From Dipteronia dyeriana (taxonomy: Eukaryota; Streptophyta; Magnoliopsida; Sapindales; Sapindaceae), in contig CM065301.1 of the NCBI GenBank assembly GCA_032871835.1, positions 32,310,405-32,374,404 of the forward strand: 64,000 nt of DNA. The letters run 5' to 3'. Shown one piece after another: positions 32,637-44,011 of the stretch; position 1 is the stretch's first letter, and the number at the start of each line of letters is the position of its first letter. Below the pieces are notes generated by a model. The model ran no database searches, was not told where the DNA came from, and saw only the letters and a list, made by a program, of their open reading frames with translations. Position numbers and translations under genes: made by a program.

Positions 32637-33504
32637 TACCCTAGAAAATCTTAATGGAAAAACTGTATCCTCGTAAGGAATACCACTTATCGCCAATAAC
32701 TCATAGACCGACTATTGCTCTCCTAGTTACCATATTTACTCATATGAACACATTTTGAACATAGATATTTTGACTTGTCCAGAAGCCATATTTCAATCGA
32801 CACAATTGAAAACATAACGTTGAGATTAAATATCCAATACCTTAAAACTCCTATATGATGATATTCTACTCACATTAAATAAATGGAGCCACGATGTCTA
32901 TATCAATAAATGAAGTCCTCTATCGTTTAACAAATGAGTATCACCAAACTGTTGAGAATAGACTATGCTATATAATCATACTTATTGATAGCTCAAATGA
33001 TAACACTTGTAACCATAAGTCCATCATTTATCTCACGATTGAGATAGACTCTCGGATTTTTTTCAAGTGAAAACTTTTATCCATTCATGGTTCTAGATAA
33101 AGTATTTCACTGTGATCCTATTTAATGCACCCAGCGCACTAGATTTTTTTGCCCAAAGACACTACACGTTGATGATTTTAGACTCAGCATAACACATTTG
33201 ATCCCTCTCAAATGCTAGCAAAAGAATCTACAACTTTCACAAGATAAAGGTGCCTAACCTTTATCTTAAGTAGTGAATATTATTCAAGACTAACTAAAGA
33301 ATTTTGTCTACCTTATACATATCCAGATGTACGAACATTTCTTCTTTTCTCATAGTCTTTTGATCTTATGATTATTTACTTTTGATAGTTATAATAGTTA
33401 AAATATAAATGCTATAAGGTTTGTTAAACTATAAATCAATTTATTAATATGAAAAGATTGCCAACTACATTATTACACTCTTGCTATTGAGCATAATCCT
33501 AACA
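32637..33504 (-). repeat. CopA-1 5' LTR, second part
   Basis: It continues the LTR cut at 10712 (TCACTCA|TACCCTAG context) to GCATAATCCTAACA at 33504. The AAGTT duplication follows at 33505-33509. Confidence 0.92.
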
Positions 33505-33509
33505 AAGTT

Positions 33510-33785
33510 AATGTTCCTTGTTCGTACCCTAGACAACCTTAATGGAGATAGTGTATCCTTATGAAGATTACCAGTAATCGTCAAGGGCTCATAGACCACC
33601 TATATCTGTACTAGTTACCATATTTTCTCGTATGACCACATTTCGAACTTGGATGTTTTTACTTGTCCAGAAGCTATATTTCTATAGAAACTATTGAAAA
33701 CTTAACATTAAGATTTAATATTCAAAACCTCAAAATTTCCATATGATGATATTCTACTCACATTTAATAAACGGAGCCATGATGT
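33510..33785 (-). repeat. CopA host LTR, right visible part
   Basis: It resumes the LTR left at 5773. It runs to ...ATGATGT and is interrupted at 33786 by CopA-2 (TGTAAGG). The remainder should lie beyond the right end of CopA-2, outside the window. Confidence 0.85.
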
Positions 33786-35801
33786 TGTAAGGAAAAATCG
33801 GTTCAAAACGCTGCAGAAGCGTAAAATTAGGGTTTGGTATATTTTCAAAAAAATTCCTTTTAATAGAAAGAACCTTCACCCTAGATTAATCGACGTATAT
33901 TAAAAGTATCGTACCTTTTTCTCAAGATGATTGAACTAGTGTCAAATTTAATCTGCAAGATCTTCCAATCCAATCACGAAGGTGAATCACATATGAGTGT
34001 GGGCTCCCTTTCTTTAAATTGTATACCTACAGATGGAAACAAACAAAATCTCTTTCTTTTGTTTGTCACAATAATTCTCGAAGAGAAAACCCATGAATGT
34101 TCGGTCACTTGTGAATTATCAATCTATTTGATTGAAACTCATGTGAACTTTAATTCGATGTTGTACATAAAACCTTTTGATGTAAAGGCTACTAGTGCAC
34201 TATCGAAAACAAAACGTTCTCTCTTTTCTCTATGCTTGGCTAAATTCTTCACACAAAGAGTTGGACGAAGTTTTTTTTAAACTATAAAAAAACAAATAAA
34301 ATAAACTTCACACACCAAAAAATTAGGGCTTGATCGAAATTCTATATAGGAGTATATAAAGATGGCTGAAAATCCACCTAGAAAGAAGATTTCTACTTCA
34401 CCAAGACTCCTAACAAAATTTGGATTTAATCCTCTTAAGAAGAGGATTTCTTTTGCACACCAAGACTCCTAATCCAACTCAAATAGTGTATTTAATCAAT
34501 ATCAAACTATTGCATATAAATTAAATTGTGATTAAATCAAAAACTTCATAATTTAACCAATTGTCAATAAGAGTCCTAATATAAATCAAATACTTCATAA
34601 TTTGACTAGATAAATAAAAGTAATTTATTTATCTACTTAACAAATATAGTATTTGATACTTATCATATTACCAACAATAATACGACACTAGGAGACATTC
34701 TCCTACCAGGAAAAAGAATTTGACTTTTAATTAAATAATTAATTAATTGACAATTTAATTAATTTTCATTTAATTAAATCATAAAATAAAAACCAATATA
34801 ATAAGCTATTATATATAGCCTTAGTTGCCCAAGCCAATATATATGGGCCAATAATGTTTTTTTTTTCTATTTTATTAAATCCATTGAACCTTAATAAAAA
34901 GTCTACATGTGAATTAGACTCATTCTTACTAAAAGAAACAAGTCCACATGCCTTAATACAATTCTGGATGGACCCATAAATTGGTTCGGCAGAAAATATC
35001 AAGTGATCCATACAAGTTCGTGTGAATTGGGGATCTTGGTGAGCCATCTAAATTTAAGCTCAAAAAGACATAACCTAATTTCAATCACCAAATAATTCAC
35101 TTAGGTCTGATCTATTAATTTTAGTTCATTCCACTAAAGAACTAAAATTGAACTCTTAAATAAAGATAGAACAAGTTAATGTAGCTCATTCATACCCTAG
35201 AACATCTTAATGGAGATATTGTATCCTCATGAAGAATACCAGTAATTGCCAAGAGCACATAGACCACCTATAGGTCTCCTAGTACACATATTTACTCATA
35301 TGACCACATTTTAAATTTGGATATTTTGACTTGTCTAGAAGCCATGTTCCAATAGACACTATTGAAAACTTAACGTTAAGATTAGATATCAAATACCTCA
35401 AACCTTCCATATGATGATATTCTACTCTCGTTTAATAAATGGAGTCACGATGTCCATATTTATAAATGAAGTCCTCTATCGATTAACAAATGCATACCAA
35501 CAACTATCGAGGATAGACTATGCTATATAATCGTACTCATTGATAAGCCAAATGATAACACTTGCAACCATATAAGTCAATCATTTATCTCAGGATTGAG
35601 ATAGACTCCCCGATTGTCTTCAAGTTAAAACTTGCATCCATTGACAGTTCTGGATAAACAATTTCACTAGATTCTTTTGCCCAAAGACACCACGATTTGA
35701 TCACAAGATTTGACAAGATTTGCTACTCTAGAAATCACGTTTGTTAATATGAAAATATTGTCAAGTATATTATTACACTCGTGCTATCGAGCATAATCCC
35801 A
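33786..35801 (-). repeat. CopA-2 3' LTR
   Basis: TGTAAGG at 33786 to CATAATCCCA at 35801, about 2.0 kb. It has a TATA-like tract near 34352-34368 (minus strand) next to a short repeat array (34375-34480). The purine tract AAGTGAGAGAT lies on the minus strand just outside at about 35804-35814. Confidence 0.88.
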
Positions 35802-35818
35802 AAAATCTCTCACTTGCT

Positions 35819-36375
35819 CTATTGCAAATGTGTCATATCTCTTTTCCCCATATTCTCCAGGTACCCATCAAAACTCTTATGTGGAAGAGCCTTTGTGAAG
35901 GGATCTGCTACATTTTTTGCTGACGCGATCTTGGTTATCATCACGTCTCTCCTATGCACAATTTCCCTTAAAAGGTGATACTTTCTTTTAATGTGCTTCC
36001 CTATCTTATAACTTCTTGGTTCTCTCGAATTAGCCACTACTCCACTATTGTCACAATAGATAGTGACCTACTTATTTGTTTCTGGAACCAATTCCTAGTC
36101 AATCAAGACTTGGCAGAGCCAGACAGCCTCTTTAGTAGCCCAGCAACATACTCAGCTTCCATGGTGGAATTAATAATACAAGATTGCTTGATACTCTTCC
36201 ATATGACTACCCCTCCTCCAAGAGTAAACATAGATCCTAATGTTGAGCTCTTGGTGTCAGAATATGACTGGAAATTAGAATATGTGTACCCAATGGGAAT
36301 TAAATCCCCTCTAGAGTATACAAGCGTATAATCTCTCACTCTCTTAAGATACTTGAAAATAATCTTGATTGCCAT
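35819..36375 (-). pseudogene. CopA-2 RNase H
   Basis: The minus frame has IIFKYLKRVRDYTLVYSRGD, FTLGGGVVIWKSIKQSC, STMEAEYVAG, then after a frameshift ANSREPRSYKIGKHIKRKYH and IASAKNVADPFTKALP ending GKRDM. These are the RNase H landmarks of copia elements. The first catalytic aspartate (normally GYTDSDFQ) reads YTYSNFQ. The frame shift lies between 36037 and 36103. Confidence 0.88.
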
Positions 36376-37440
36376 CTAGTGATCATGATCTGGTTTCGAT
36401 TGAAACCTGCTAACTATGCCAATAGTAAAACAAATATCTTGTCTAGTGCAGAGTATTGCATACATGAGACTTCCAACTACCGAGGCATATAGAACCCTAC
36501 TCATGAATTGCTCTTCATGCTCATTCTTAGGAACTTGTTCCTTAGGATGTTTGATTACATGTTTGAAAGGTAACATACCTTTCTTGGAGTCTTTAATGGA
36601 AAACCTAGATAAGATTTTATCTATGTATGAGGCTTGGGATAATGCAATCGTAATCGTTCTATTCTTTCTATCCCTTACGACTTAGATACCAAGAATATAA
36701 CTTGGTTCTCATAAGTCCTTCATATCAAATTGTTTTGCTAACCATTCTTTTACTGATGTCAATACACCTATATCTTTTCCGATAAGTAGTATATTATCAA
36801 CGTAAAGAACTAGGAAAACCAACTTGTTGCCTTTAATCCTTTTGTGCACAGAGGGTTCATCAAGGTTTTGAATAAATCCAAAACTTTTCACAGCTTGATG
36901 AAACCTTATGTTCTAGGATCTGGATGCTTGCTTCAATCCATATATGGATCTTTACAACTTGCATACCTTTTCCTCTTGGTATTTTCAGTGAATCCTTCTA
37001 GTTGTATCATAATGATGCTTTTGTCAAGACTTCCGTTAAGGAAAGTTGACTTGACGTTCTATTTGCCAAATCTCTAGATCTAGAGATGCCAGAATGGACA
37101 AAACTATTCTAATGGATTTCAGAATGGCAACATGAGAGAAGGTTTCCTCATAATTGATACATTCCTTCTGTGTGTAACGCTTAGCTACCAGTCTAGCTTT
37201 AAAGGTTTCCACCTTTAAATCCATTCTTTTCTTCCACTTGTATACCCACTTGCACCCAATGGGTTTTATCCCTTTAGGCAAGTCCATAAGAGATCGGACT
37301 TTCTTTTTAAACATATATTCAATTTTGGATTGCATTGCCTTTTACCAATGGCGACAATCAACATCTTCATTTGCTTCTTTGTACATATAAGGATCATCAT
37401 CATCCAGGAGATTCTCTATAGATTATCCTAGACCGATGTA
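36376..37440 (-). pseudogene. CopA-2 reverse transcriptase
   Basis: The minus frame (37335-36376, three ORFs in one phase) reads GCKWVYKWKKRMDLKVETFK, ARLVAKRYTQKE, then KSFGFIQNLDEPSVHKRIKG, LVLYVDNILLIGKDIG and VLYASVVGSLMYAILCTRQD. The catalytic YVDD is YVDN: codon AAT instead of GAT at 36793-36795, a G-to-A change. Stops break the middle. This is a different copia lineage from the SIRE elements; lineage name not assigned. Confidence 0.88.
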
Positions 37441-37799
37441 TCACTCGGGTTGTCTACTATCCCTACCACTACAACAAGGTATGGTAGATCATTGATCTTG
37501 TGTTGGTGCGGAGCTAACAATTGGGCTAGGTTGTGAAACCTCTTATGGAATTGTATCTCCTGAAATCTGATTCAGGACAATTATACTTTTAGGAACAAAA
37601 TTATTCATACAGTCCTCTTCCAGAAATTTAGCATTTGTCGAAACAAATACTTTAAGATCTGAAGGACTATAGAAATAATATCATTTGGTTCATTTTGGGT
37701 ACCCTACAAATATGCATGTTTCTGAACGGGACTCCATCTTCTATCTTTTCTTTTAACACGTGCGTATGACATTCAAATATCCTTTAGTATTGTAAACTA

Positions 37800-38316
37800 G
37801 GCTTTCGCCCAGTCAACAACTCTTGTTATGTTTTAGGAACCGAATTAGATGGTACATCGTTTAGAATTTACATAGCGATTTGTAAAGCATATCCCAAAAA
37901 GAATTAGGGAGCGTTGAATAACTCAACATAGATCTAACCATGTCTAAAAGAGTTTTATTTCTCTTTTCTGCCACCCTATTTTGTTAAAGTGTACCTGGTG
38001 CAGAAAACTGAGAAATTATCCCATTATCAATAAGATATTGCTGAAACTCACCAGATAGATATTCTCCACCACGATCAGACCTCAAGATTTGTATGTGTTT
38101 CTCTAGCTGATTTTCAACTCCAGATTTAAATGCTTTGAACATGTCAAAATCATTCGACTTACATCTCATGATAAACACATATCCAAATCTCAAGTAGTCA
38201 TCCGTGAAAGTGATAAAGTACTCATATCCACCTCAAGCTTGAATTCTTATGGGAACACATACATCATTGTGTATTAATCCTAAACATTCAATGGCTCTTG
38301 TGCCTTTAGTCGTGAA
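37800..38316 (-). pseudogene. CopA-2 integrase core
   Basis: The minus strand reads ECLGLIHNDVC, YEYFITFTDDY, HIQILRSDRGGEYLSGEF and, after a stop for Gln, QNRVAEKRNKTLLDMVRSML. All three catalytic acids (D, D, E) of the integrase are still encoded. The N-terminal part is on the other side of the solo LTR (40747 on). Further frames to ~37440 are broken. Confidence 0.85.
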
Positions 38317-40741
38317 TGTAGGGAAAAAAACGGTTTCAAAATGCAACGGAAACGTGATAAAAAAGAAATTAGGGTTTGCGTATAGATAAAAAAAATTCCC
38401 TTTATGCAACAAGAACCTTAACCCTAGATTAATTGATGTATATATAAGTATTGTACCTTTTCCTCGTGGCGATTGAACAAGTGCCGAATTGATTCCGCAA
38501 GATCTTCCAATCCAATCACGAATGTGAATCATCTTGGAGTGTGGGCTCCTTTTCTTTAAATTGTATACCTGAGGATGGAGACAAAGCAAAATCTTTTCTT
38601 TGTTAGTTACAAATATCCTCCAAGAGAAAAATTCCAAGAACGTCTGGTCACTTGTGAATTATCAATCAATTTGATTGAAACTCGCGTGAACCTTGATTCG
38701 ATGTTGTACACAAAACCCTTTTAATGTAAAGGATATTAGTATACTATCGAAAACAAAAACGTTCTCTTTTTCTCTTTTCTCCTTAGCCGAATTCCACACC
38801 CTTTATCTATGAGTTGATCGAATTTTGTCTAGATCAAAAACTAAATTTTTCTCCCTTAAAATTCTTTCTTGCTATGCCAAATTCTCTCTTGAAAAACACC
38901 TTGCATGGCCGAAATTTTCATCATAGATTTCTTAGGGCTGGTCGAAAATAACACAAACACATATATATAGGATCATAAATCCTTTCCTAAGAAGGATTTA
39001 CTTAGTTGGCAAGAATCCTTTCCTTAGGTGGATTTAGTTGGTAGTTAAGAATCCTTATCTAAAAAGAAATCTAACTTCTCCTATATCCATATGGGCTGGC
39101 CGAATTTCTCATTGATATATATTAGAAGAGTTTATTCTTTTCCTAGGAAGGATTACTTGGTAGTTAAGAATCCTTTCCTTATGTAGATTTACTTGGTGGT
39201 TTAGAATCCTTTTCAAAAAGGAATTCTATCCTAACACTAAGACTCCTAATCCAACTCAATAGTGTATTTGTAACCATATTAAAGACTTTCTAATTTGATT
39301 AGATAAAAAATTCCTTTTATTTATCTACTTATCAAATATAGTCTTTAACATTAACTATCCAACCAACAATAGTATAGTTTTAGAAGACCATCTCCTACTA
39401 GGAAAAAGATTTTGACTTTTAATTAAATAATTAATTAATCAACAAATTAATTAATTTCCATTTAATTAAATAAAAAAAAAATATTTAAGCTATTCTCAAT
39501 AGCCTTGCTTCCCATACCATATATAAGGGCCATATATTATTTTTCTTATTTTATTAAATCCATTGGACCTTAATAAAAAGTCCACATGTGAACTAGACCT
39601 ATTCTTACAAAAAGAAACAAGTTCTCATGCCTTATTACAATTCTAGATGGACCCATAAATTGGTCTGGTAGAATATATCAAGTGATCCATGCAAGTTCAT
39701 GTGGATTGGGGATCTTGGCGGGCTATCTAAATTTAAGCTCCAATAGACACAACCCAATCACAATCAATAAATGATTCACTTAGGTCCGATCTATTTAATT
39801 TTAGTTTATTCCACTAAAGAACTAAAATTGAACTCATAAAAAAATATAGAATAAGTTGATGTTACTTATTCATACCCTATACAACCTTATAGGAGAAAGT
39901 GTATCATCGTGAAGAATACCAGTAATCGCCAAGAGCTCATGGACCGCCTATAGCTCTCCAAGTTACCATATTTACTCATATGACCACATTTTGAACTTGG
40001 ATATTTTGACTTGTCCAGAAGCCATGTTTCAATAGACACTATTGAAAACTTAACGTTAAGATTTAATACCCAATACCTGAAAACATCCATATGATGGTAT
40101 TCTACTCTCATTCAATACATGGAACCACGATGTCCATATCTATAAATGAAGTCCTCTATCGATTAACAAATGAATACCACCAAACTATCGAGGATAGACT
40201 ATGCTATATAATCGTACTCATTGATAGCTCAAATAATAACACTTGCAACCATAAGTCCATCATTTATCTCAGGATTGAGATAGACTCTCCGATTGTCTTC
40301 AAATGAAAACTTTTATCCATTGATGGTTCTAGATAAAGTATTTTATTTTGATCCTATTCAATGTACCCAGTGCACTAGATTCTTTTTCCCAAAGACACCA
40401 CACTTTGATGATTTTAGACTCTTCATAACACATTTGATCCCACTCAAATGCTAGCAAAAGAATCTACAACTTTGACAAGATAAAGGCGCCCAACCGTCTA
40501 TCTTAAGTTGTGAATATTATTCAAGACTAACTAAAGAATTGTGTCTACCTCATACATGTCTAGATGTATGAACAATTCTTCTTTTCTCATAGTCTTTTGA
40601 CAATATGATTATTTACTTTTGACAATTATAATAATTAAACTATAAATTCTATAAGATTTGTTAAACTAGAAATCACTTTATTCATATGAAACGATTGTTA
40701 ATTACAATGTTACACTTTTGCTATCTAGCATAATCCTAATT
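38317..40741 (-). mobile_element. CopA solo LTR inside the CopA-2 integrase
   Basis: 2425 bp, starting TGTAGGG; the right end reads CCTAATT instead of CCTAACA. The flanks GTGAA (38312-38316) and GTTAA (40742-40746) are a TSD with one mismatch. CopA-1 keeps the empty site (CATCGTGAATGACC at about 6434). No internal sequence is present. The frame 38233-38637 crosses the junction and is not a gene. Confidence 0.93.
38957..39240 (-). promoter_or_regulatory. CopA palindrome array and TATA (solo LTR 38317)
   Basis: TATA-like CACATATATATAGG (38957-38971), then on the + strand AATCCTT-(7 nt)-AAGGATT at about 38978-38998 and further units with TACTTGGTNGGCAAGAATCC to ~39215. Minus-strand transcription puts the array just upstream of TATA. 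Confidence 0.6.
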
Positions 40742-40746
40742 GTTAA

Positions 40747-41207
40747 TGACCTTATGGTAATTTTACCTTCCAAACAAGATTCACAAGTTAGAATATCATT
40801 GACCTTTAAGTAAAGTTCCATCACTAACCAATCTTTTGATCCTATTAAGATTAATATGACATAGGCACAAATGCCATAGGTAGGTTTCATCTTTTGTAAT
40901 TTAACTCCTTATGATTAGGTTCCGTTGATTCCGTGTCTAACAAGTGAGAGATATTGCTATGCAAATAGAATAGGCCATTTTCCAATGTACCTTTGTAAAC
41001 AAATTTGTTATTTTTACTAATAATAAAAACTTTATTAAAAGTTACCGAATAACCAAATTTATTTAAACAAGAAATTGAAATTAAATTCCTCTTGAATTGA
41101 GGTATGTAACAAGCGTCAATTAAATCTAAATGCCTATAAGAATCTAAAGTAATTCTAATATCCCCCACTACACTAGTAGACACCAACACTCCATTTCCTA
41201 AATGCAA
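40747..41207 (-). pseudogene. CopA-2 protease C-terminal part and GAG-pre-integrase
   Basis: Minus frame from 41207: HLGNGVLVSTSVVGDIRITL and CYIPQFKRNLISISCLNKFG (protease end), NGLFYLHSN, then SCLEGKITIRSLT next to the solo LTR. The D-S-G site and the CCHC knuckle that precede this in CopA-1 are missing: the sequence passes from gag KKEDGDLEKEKTE directly to NEFNLHLGN, a deletion of about 200 bp. Confidence 0.85.
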
Positions 41208-41220
41208 GTTGAATTCATTC

Positions 41221-41940
41221 TCATTCAGTCTTTTCTTTTTCTAGATCCCCATCCTCCTTCTTATTAGGCCTAAATTGTTTTTTTTTTCTTTCTGCTGTTT
41301 CTTTGACCTTCTTATGGGTTTTAACAGTAGCAACTTTACCTACGGTACGAATCTCTTGACCCTTGCCTTTCACAAGGATTTTCTTGGTGCTTGGAACATC
41401 TTGTATCAGGCCTTGCAAGATGTCTTCCTTATTATTCAAGGTATATTCCAACTTGAACTGATCAAAGGAATCTGACAGTGAGTTAATGATCATGTTGGTT
41501 TTTGTCTCACCATCTATCTCAGCACCATTGAGTTTATCAATGTTGAGATGTGCTACGACTTTCATCATGTGATCTTTCACAGCTTGTCCAGGTTACATCC
41601 TAAGGTTCATGAAAGCAGTCACTACCTTTCTCTTAGTCGTCCTAGACTTCATAGCAAACATCTTTCCATAGGCATCATTATATCGGCAGCAGTCTTCATT
41701 CCTTCATGTTGCTATTGCAACACATCGGAGATGATGGCCATAATGTAACATTTAGCCATCTCATCTGAAGACTTCCACTGCTGATACTCATCTCTTTGCT
41801 CCTAAGTAGATTCATTAGTAGAAGTAGGTGGTTTAGGAGTACATAGAATGAACTTTTGTATTTCGGTTATATACCTTTTCCATGTAACATAATTATCACC
41901 AGTTAAAGTATTACCTTTTAGGATGTTGATTAGGGATGGG
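41221..41940 (-). pseudogene. CopA-2 gag
   Basis: The start is likely at about 41940 (MTPSLINIL..., same as CopA-1). The best open part (41580-41221) reads KDHMMKVVAHLNIDKLNGAE, TKTNMIINSLSDSFDQFKLE, and a Lys-rich tail. It is a UBN2-type copia Gag. Stops occur at several upstream codons, e.g. the one after TNEST. Together with CopA-1 it allows a near-complete view of the family's Gag. Confidence 0.85.
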
Positions 41941-43265
41941 GTCACGATTTCGTTATAATAACAAAAATTATATAAGTGAACAATCAGGATATAGCACTTT
42001 CAAATATTTATCTAGAATTAAATAAAATAATTGAATCATAAAATTCAACGGTGATCCAACACCCATAAATGTCATGTCTCCTGTTGGAATTCGCACCATT
42101 TACTGGTTAGACTAGGTCCCACCTAATTGTTAACATAACAACCAGCGTTTTCAAATTTAGCCTTGCAATTTTATTAACAAGAACTCTGGGAGGATATTAA
42201 TAAAAGCACATTGAGTGTGTTACCAAGTTATTGACCTTCAATATATTCCCTCACGGATATCCCTCATTTGGGAGTAGATATCATTTGGGTTAATTGTCTA
42301 GTCTATCCTTGTAAGGAAGTATCTTGCTAAATTCCTTTCATGAATACCTCATGGGGGATTATTACACAAAACATAAAGCTCAACTAAACTTCGAGGCCGT
42401 AGGTATTCCGAAACACCTTTGCCCACTTAATTGTTTAAGGCATGTGATCGAATTCTAAAGAATGATATACCTAGTTATCTAGATGCTAATCAGATACCTA
42501 AACCATTCAATGCATGTTCACACGAAAAGAGATATATGAGTGGCACTCCTATTCTACATGACATGTTATCAAACAATGACAGACATTGCAATATTTATGT
42601 AAATATAAACAGCTACAGTTTTGGTCCATCGAAGAAAAGCATGTAAATTAAATATGTCTTGGAATACAAAAAAACTCTTTTCTTGGCGAACAAGTCTTCA
42701 TGCGACCATCGCCTTTTAGACCCTTGGCTGCCTCACATGGGTGTGCACACCCCTTGGCTCCATAAAGGGCTGCAGTACATAACCTATGGGATCCATAGGG
42801 CTGCCGTGTGCAGCCTATACCACAACAATCGTGGCTACGTGCTCATTCGCACGCACGATTGTTGCTATGGTGCATACGGTACCAAACTTGTTTTGGTTGC
42901 TTCCAATTCTTCAAATCTTTGAATCTTCGATACTTGAATGTATTACAACAATATTTTAAACAAGAAAAAAATACTGCAGCTTTTTTATTATAACAACAAA
43001 ATAGAAAAAAACTTTGCTACTATCAAGAAGGAAATCACGGCGATGATAGGCCACCCTTCTTGTTACAATTCCAAAACAAAAATACATTGAAATTCTAGGA
43101 CCAAAATTGATAAATAACAAATCACAATATAAAACATATATATCCATACATTCCAATATATATGTGAATACCTAGAGTGCCATCTCTTTCTAAAACATGC
43201 ATATTTACAATAAAAAGAAATAGATTAATGTATATATACATCAATTAATCAAGGGTACAACCTTG
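41941..43265 (-). other. CopA-2 untranslated leader
   Basis: Non-coding, collinear with the CopA-1 leader. It contains the conserved GC-rich block (42700-42890) with the hairpin at 42823-42864. The ORFs 42659-42922 and 42808-42993 (+) run through this block in different frames and have no counterpart with the same frame use in CopA-1 beyond sequence identity. Confidence 0.65.
42823..42864 (-). promoter_or_regulatory. Conserved leader hairpin (CopA-2 copy)
   Basis: CAACAATCGTG and CACGATTGTTG form an 11-bp perfect outer stem. Inside, CGTGC/GCACG pair around loop TCATTC, with GCTA bulged. Compare 8732-8773. Confidence 0.65.
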
Positions 43266-43277
43266 CTCTGATACCAA
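43266..43277 (-). other. CopA-2 primer binding site
   Basis: Minus strand TTGGTATCAGAG, one base from the LTR start at 43279; a perfect initiator-Met tRNA complement. Confidence 0.92.
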
Positions 43278-43278
43278 T

Positions 43279-44011
43279 TGTAGGGAAAAATCGGTTCAAA
43301 ATACGGCGAAAGTGTAAAATTAGGGTTTGGTATATTTAAAAAAAAAATCCCTTTAAAAGAAAGAACCTTAACCCTAGATTAATCGACGTATATTAAAAGT
43401 ATCGTACCTTTTTCTCTTTGCGATTGAACTAACATCGAATCGAATCCCGTAAGATATTCCAATCCAATCATGAACGTGAATCACCTAAGAGTGTGGGTTC
43501 CCTTTCTTTAAATTGTCTACCTGAGGATGGAAACAAACAAAATCTCTTTCTTTAGTTATTCACAATAATTCTCCAAAGGAAAACCTAAAAACATTCAGTC
43601 ACTTGTGAATTATCAATCTATTTAATTGAAACTCTCGTGAACCTTAATTTGATGTTGTACACAAAACCTTTTGATGTAAAGTCTACTAGTTCTCTATCGA
43701 AAACAAAACGTTCTCTCTTTTCTCTATGCTTGGCCGAATTCTTCAAACAAAGGGTTGGACGAAATTTTTTATTTAAGCTATTAAAAAAACAAATAAAATA
43801 AACTTCACACGCCAAAAAATTAGGCATTTGTCGAAATTCTATATAGGATTATATAGATGGACGAAAATCCTTCTAGATAGAGGATTTCTACTTCACCAAG
43901 ATTCCTATCAAAAATTGGATTCAATCCTTTTAAAAAGAGGATTTCTTATGCACAGCAAGACTCCTAATCCAACTCAAATAGTGTATTTATTCAATAACCA
44001 ATTATTGAATA
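43279..44011 (-). repeat. CopA-2 5' LTR, first part
   Basis: Starts TGTAGGG at 43279 and is collinear with CopA LTRs up to TTATTGAATA, where a new LTR (TGTACGG) begins at 44012. Contains a TATA-like CTATATAGG (about 43841). The rest should follow outside the window. Confidence 0.85.

Larger units (their letters stand above)
5774..33504 (-). mobile_element. CopA-1: Ty1/copia element, nested by Sire-1, TSD AAGTT
   Basis: The element runs on the minus strand: 5' LTR 9195-10712 plus 32637-33504, PBS 9182-9193, gag, CCHC knuckle, protease, start of integrase (to about 6303), then a 529-bp remnant of the 3' LTR (5774-6302). The 5-bp AAGTT on both sides proves the ends. Reverse transcriptase, RNase H, the polypurine tract and ~1.9 kb of the 3' LTR are deleted. 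The 21.9 kb Sire-1 insertion splits the 5' LTR. Confidence 0.9.
33786..44011 (-). mobile_element. CopA-2: copia element, open to the right
   Basis: Minus-strand order: 5' LTR from 43279 (cut at 44011), PBS 43266-43277, leader, gag, partial protease, integrase split by a solo LTR, RT, RNase H, and 3' LTR 33786-35801. The putative left TSD is GATGT (33781-33785); its partner is outside the window. A deletion of ~200 bp removes the CCHC knuckle and the protease active site. Confidence 0.85.

Noticed and set aside
42659..42993. Two overlapping + strand ORFs as genes
   Set aside because: They lie antisense in the CopA-2 leader over the conserved hairpin block.
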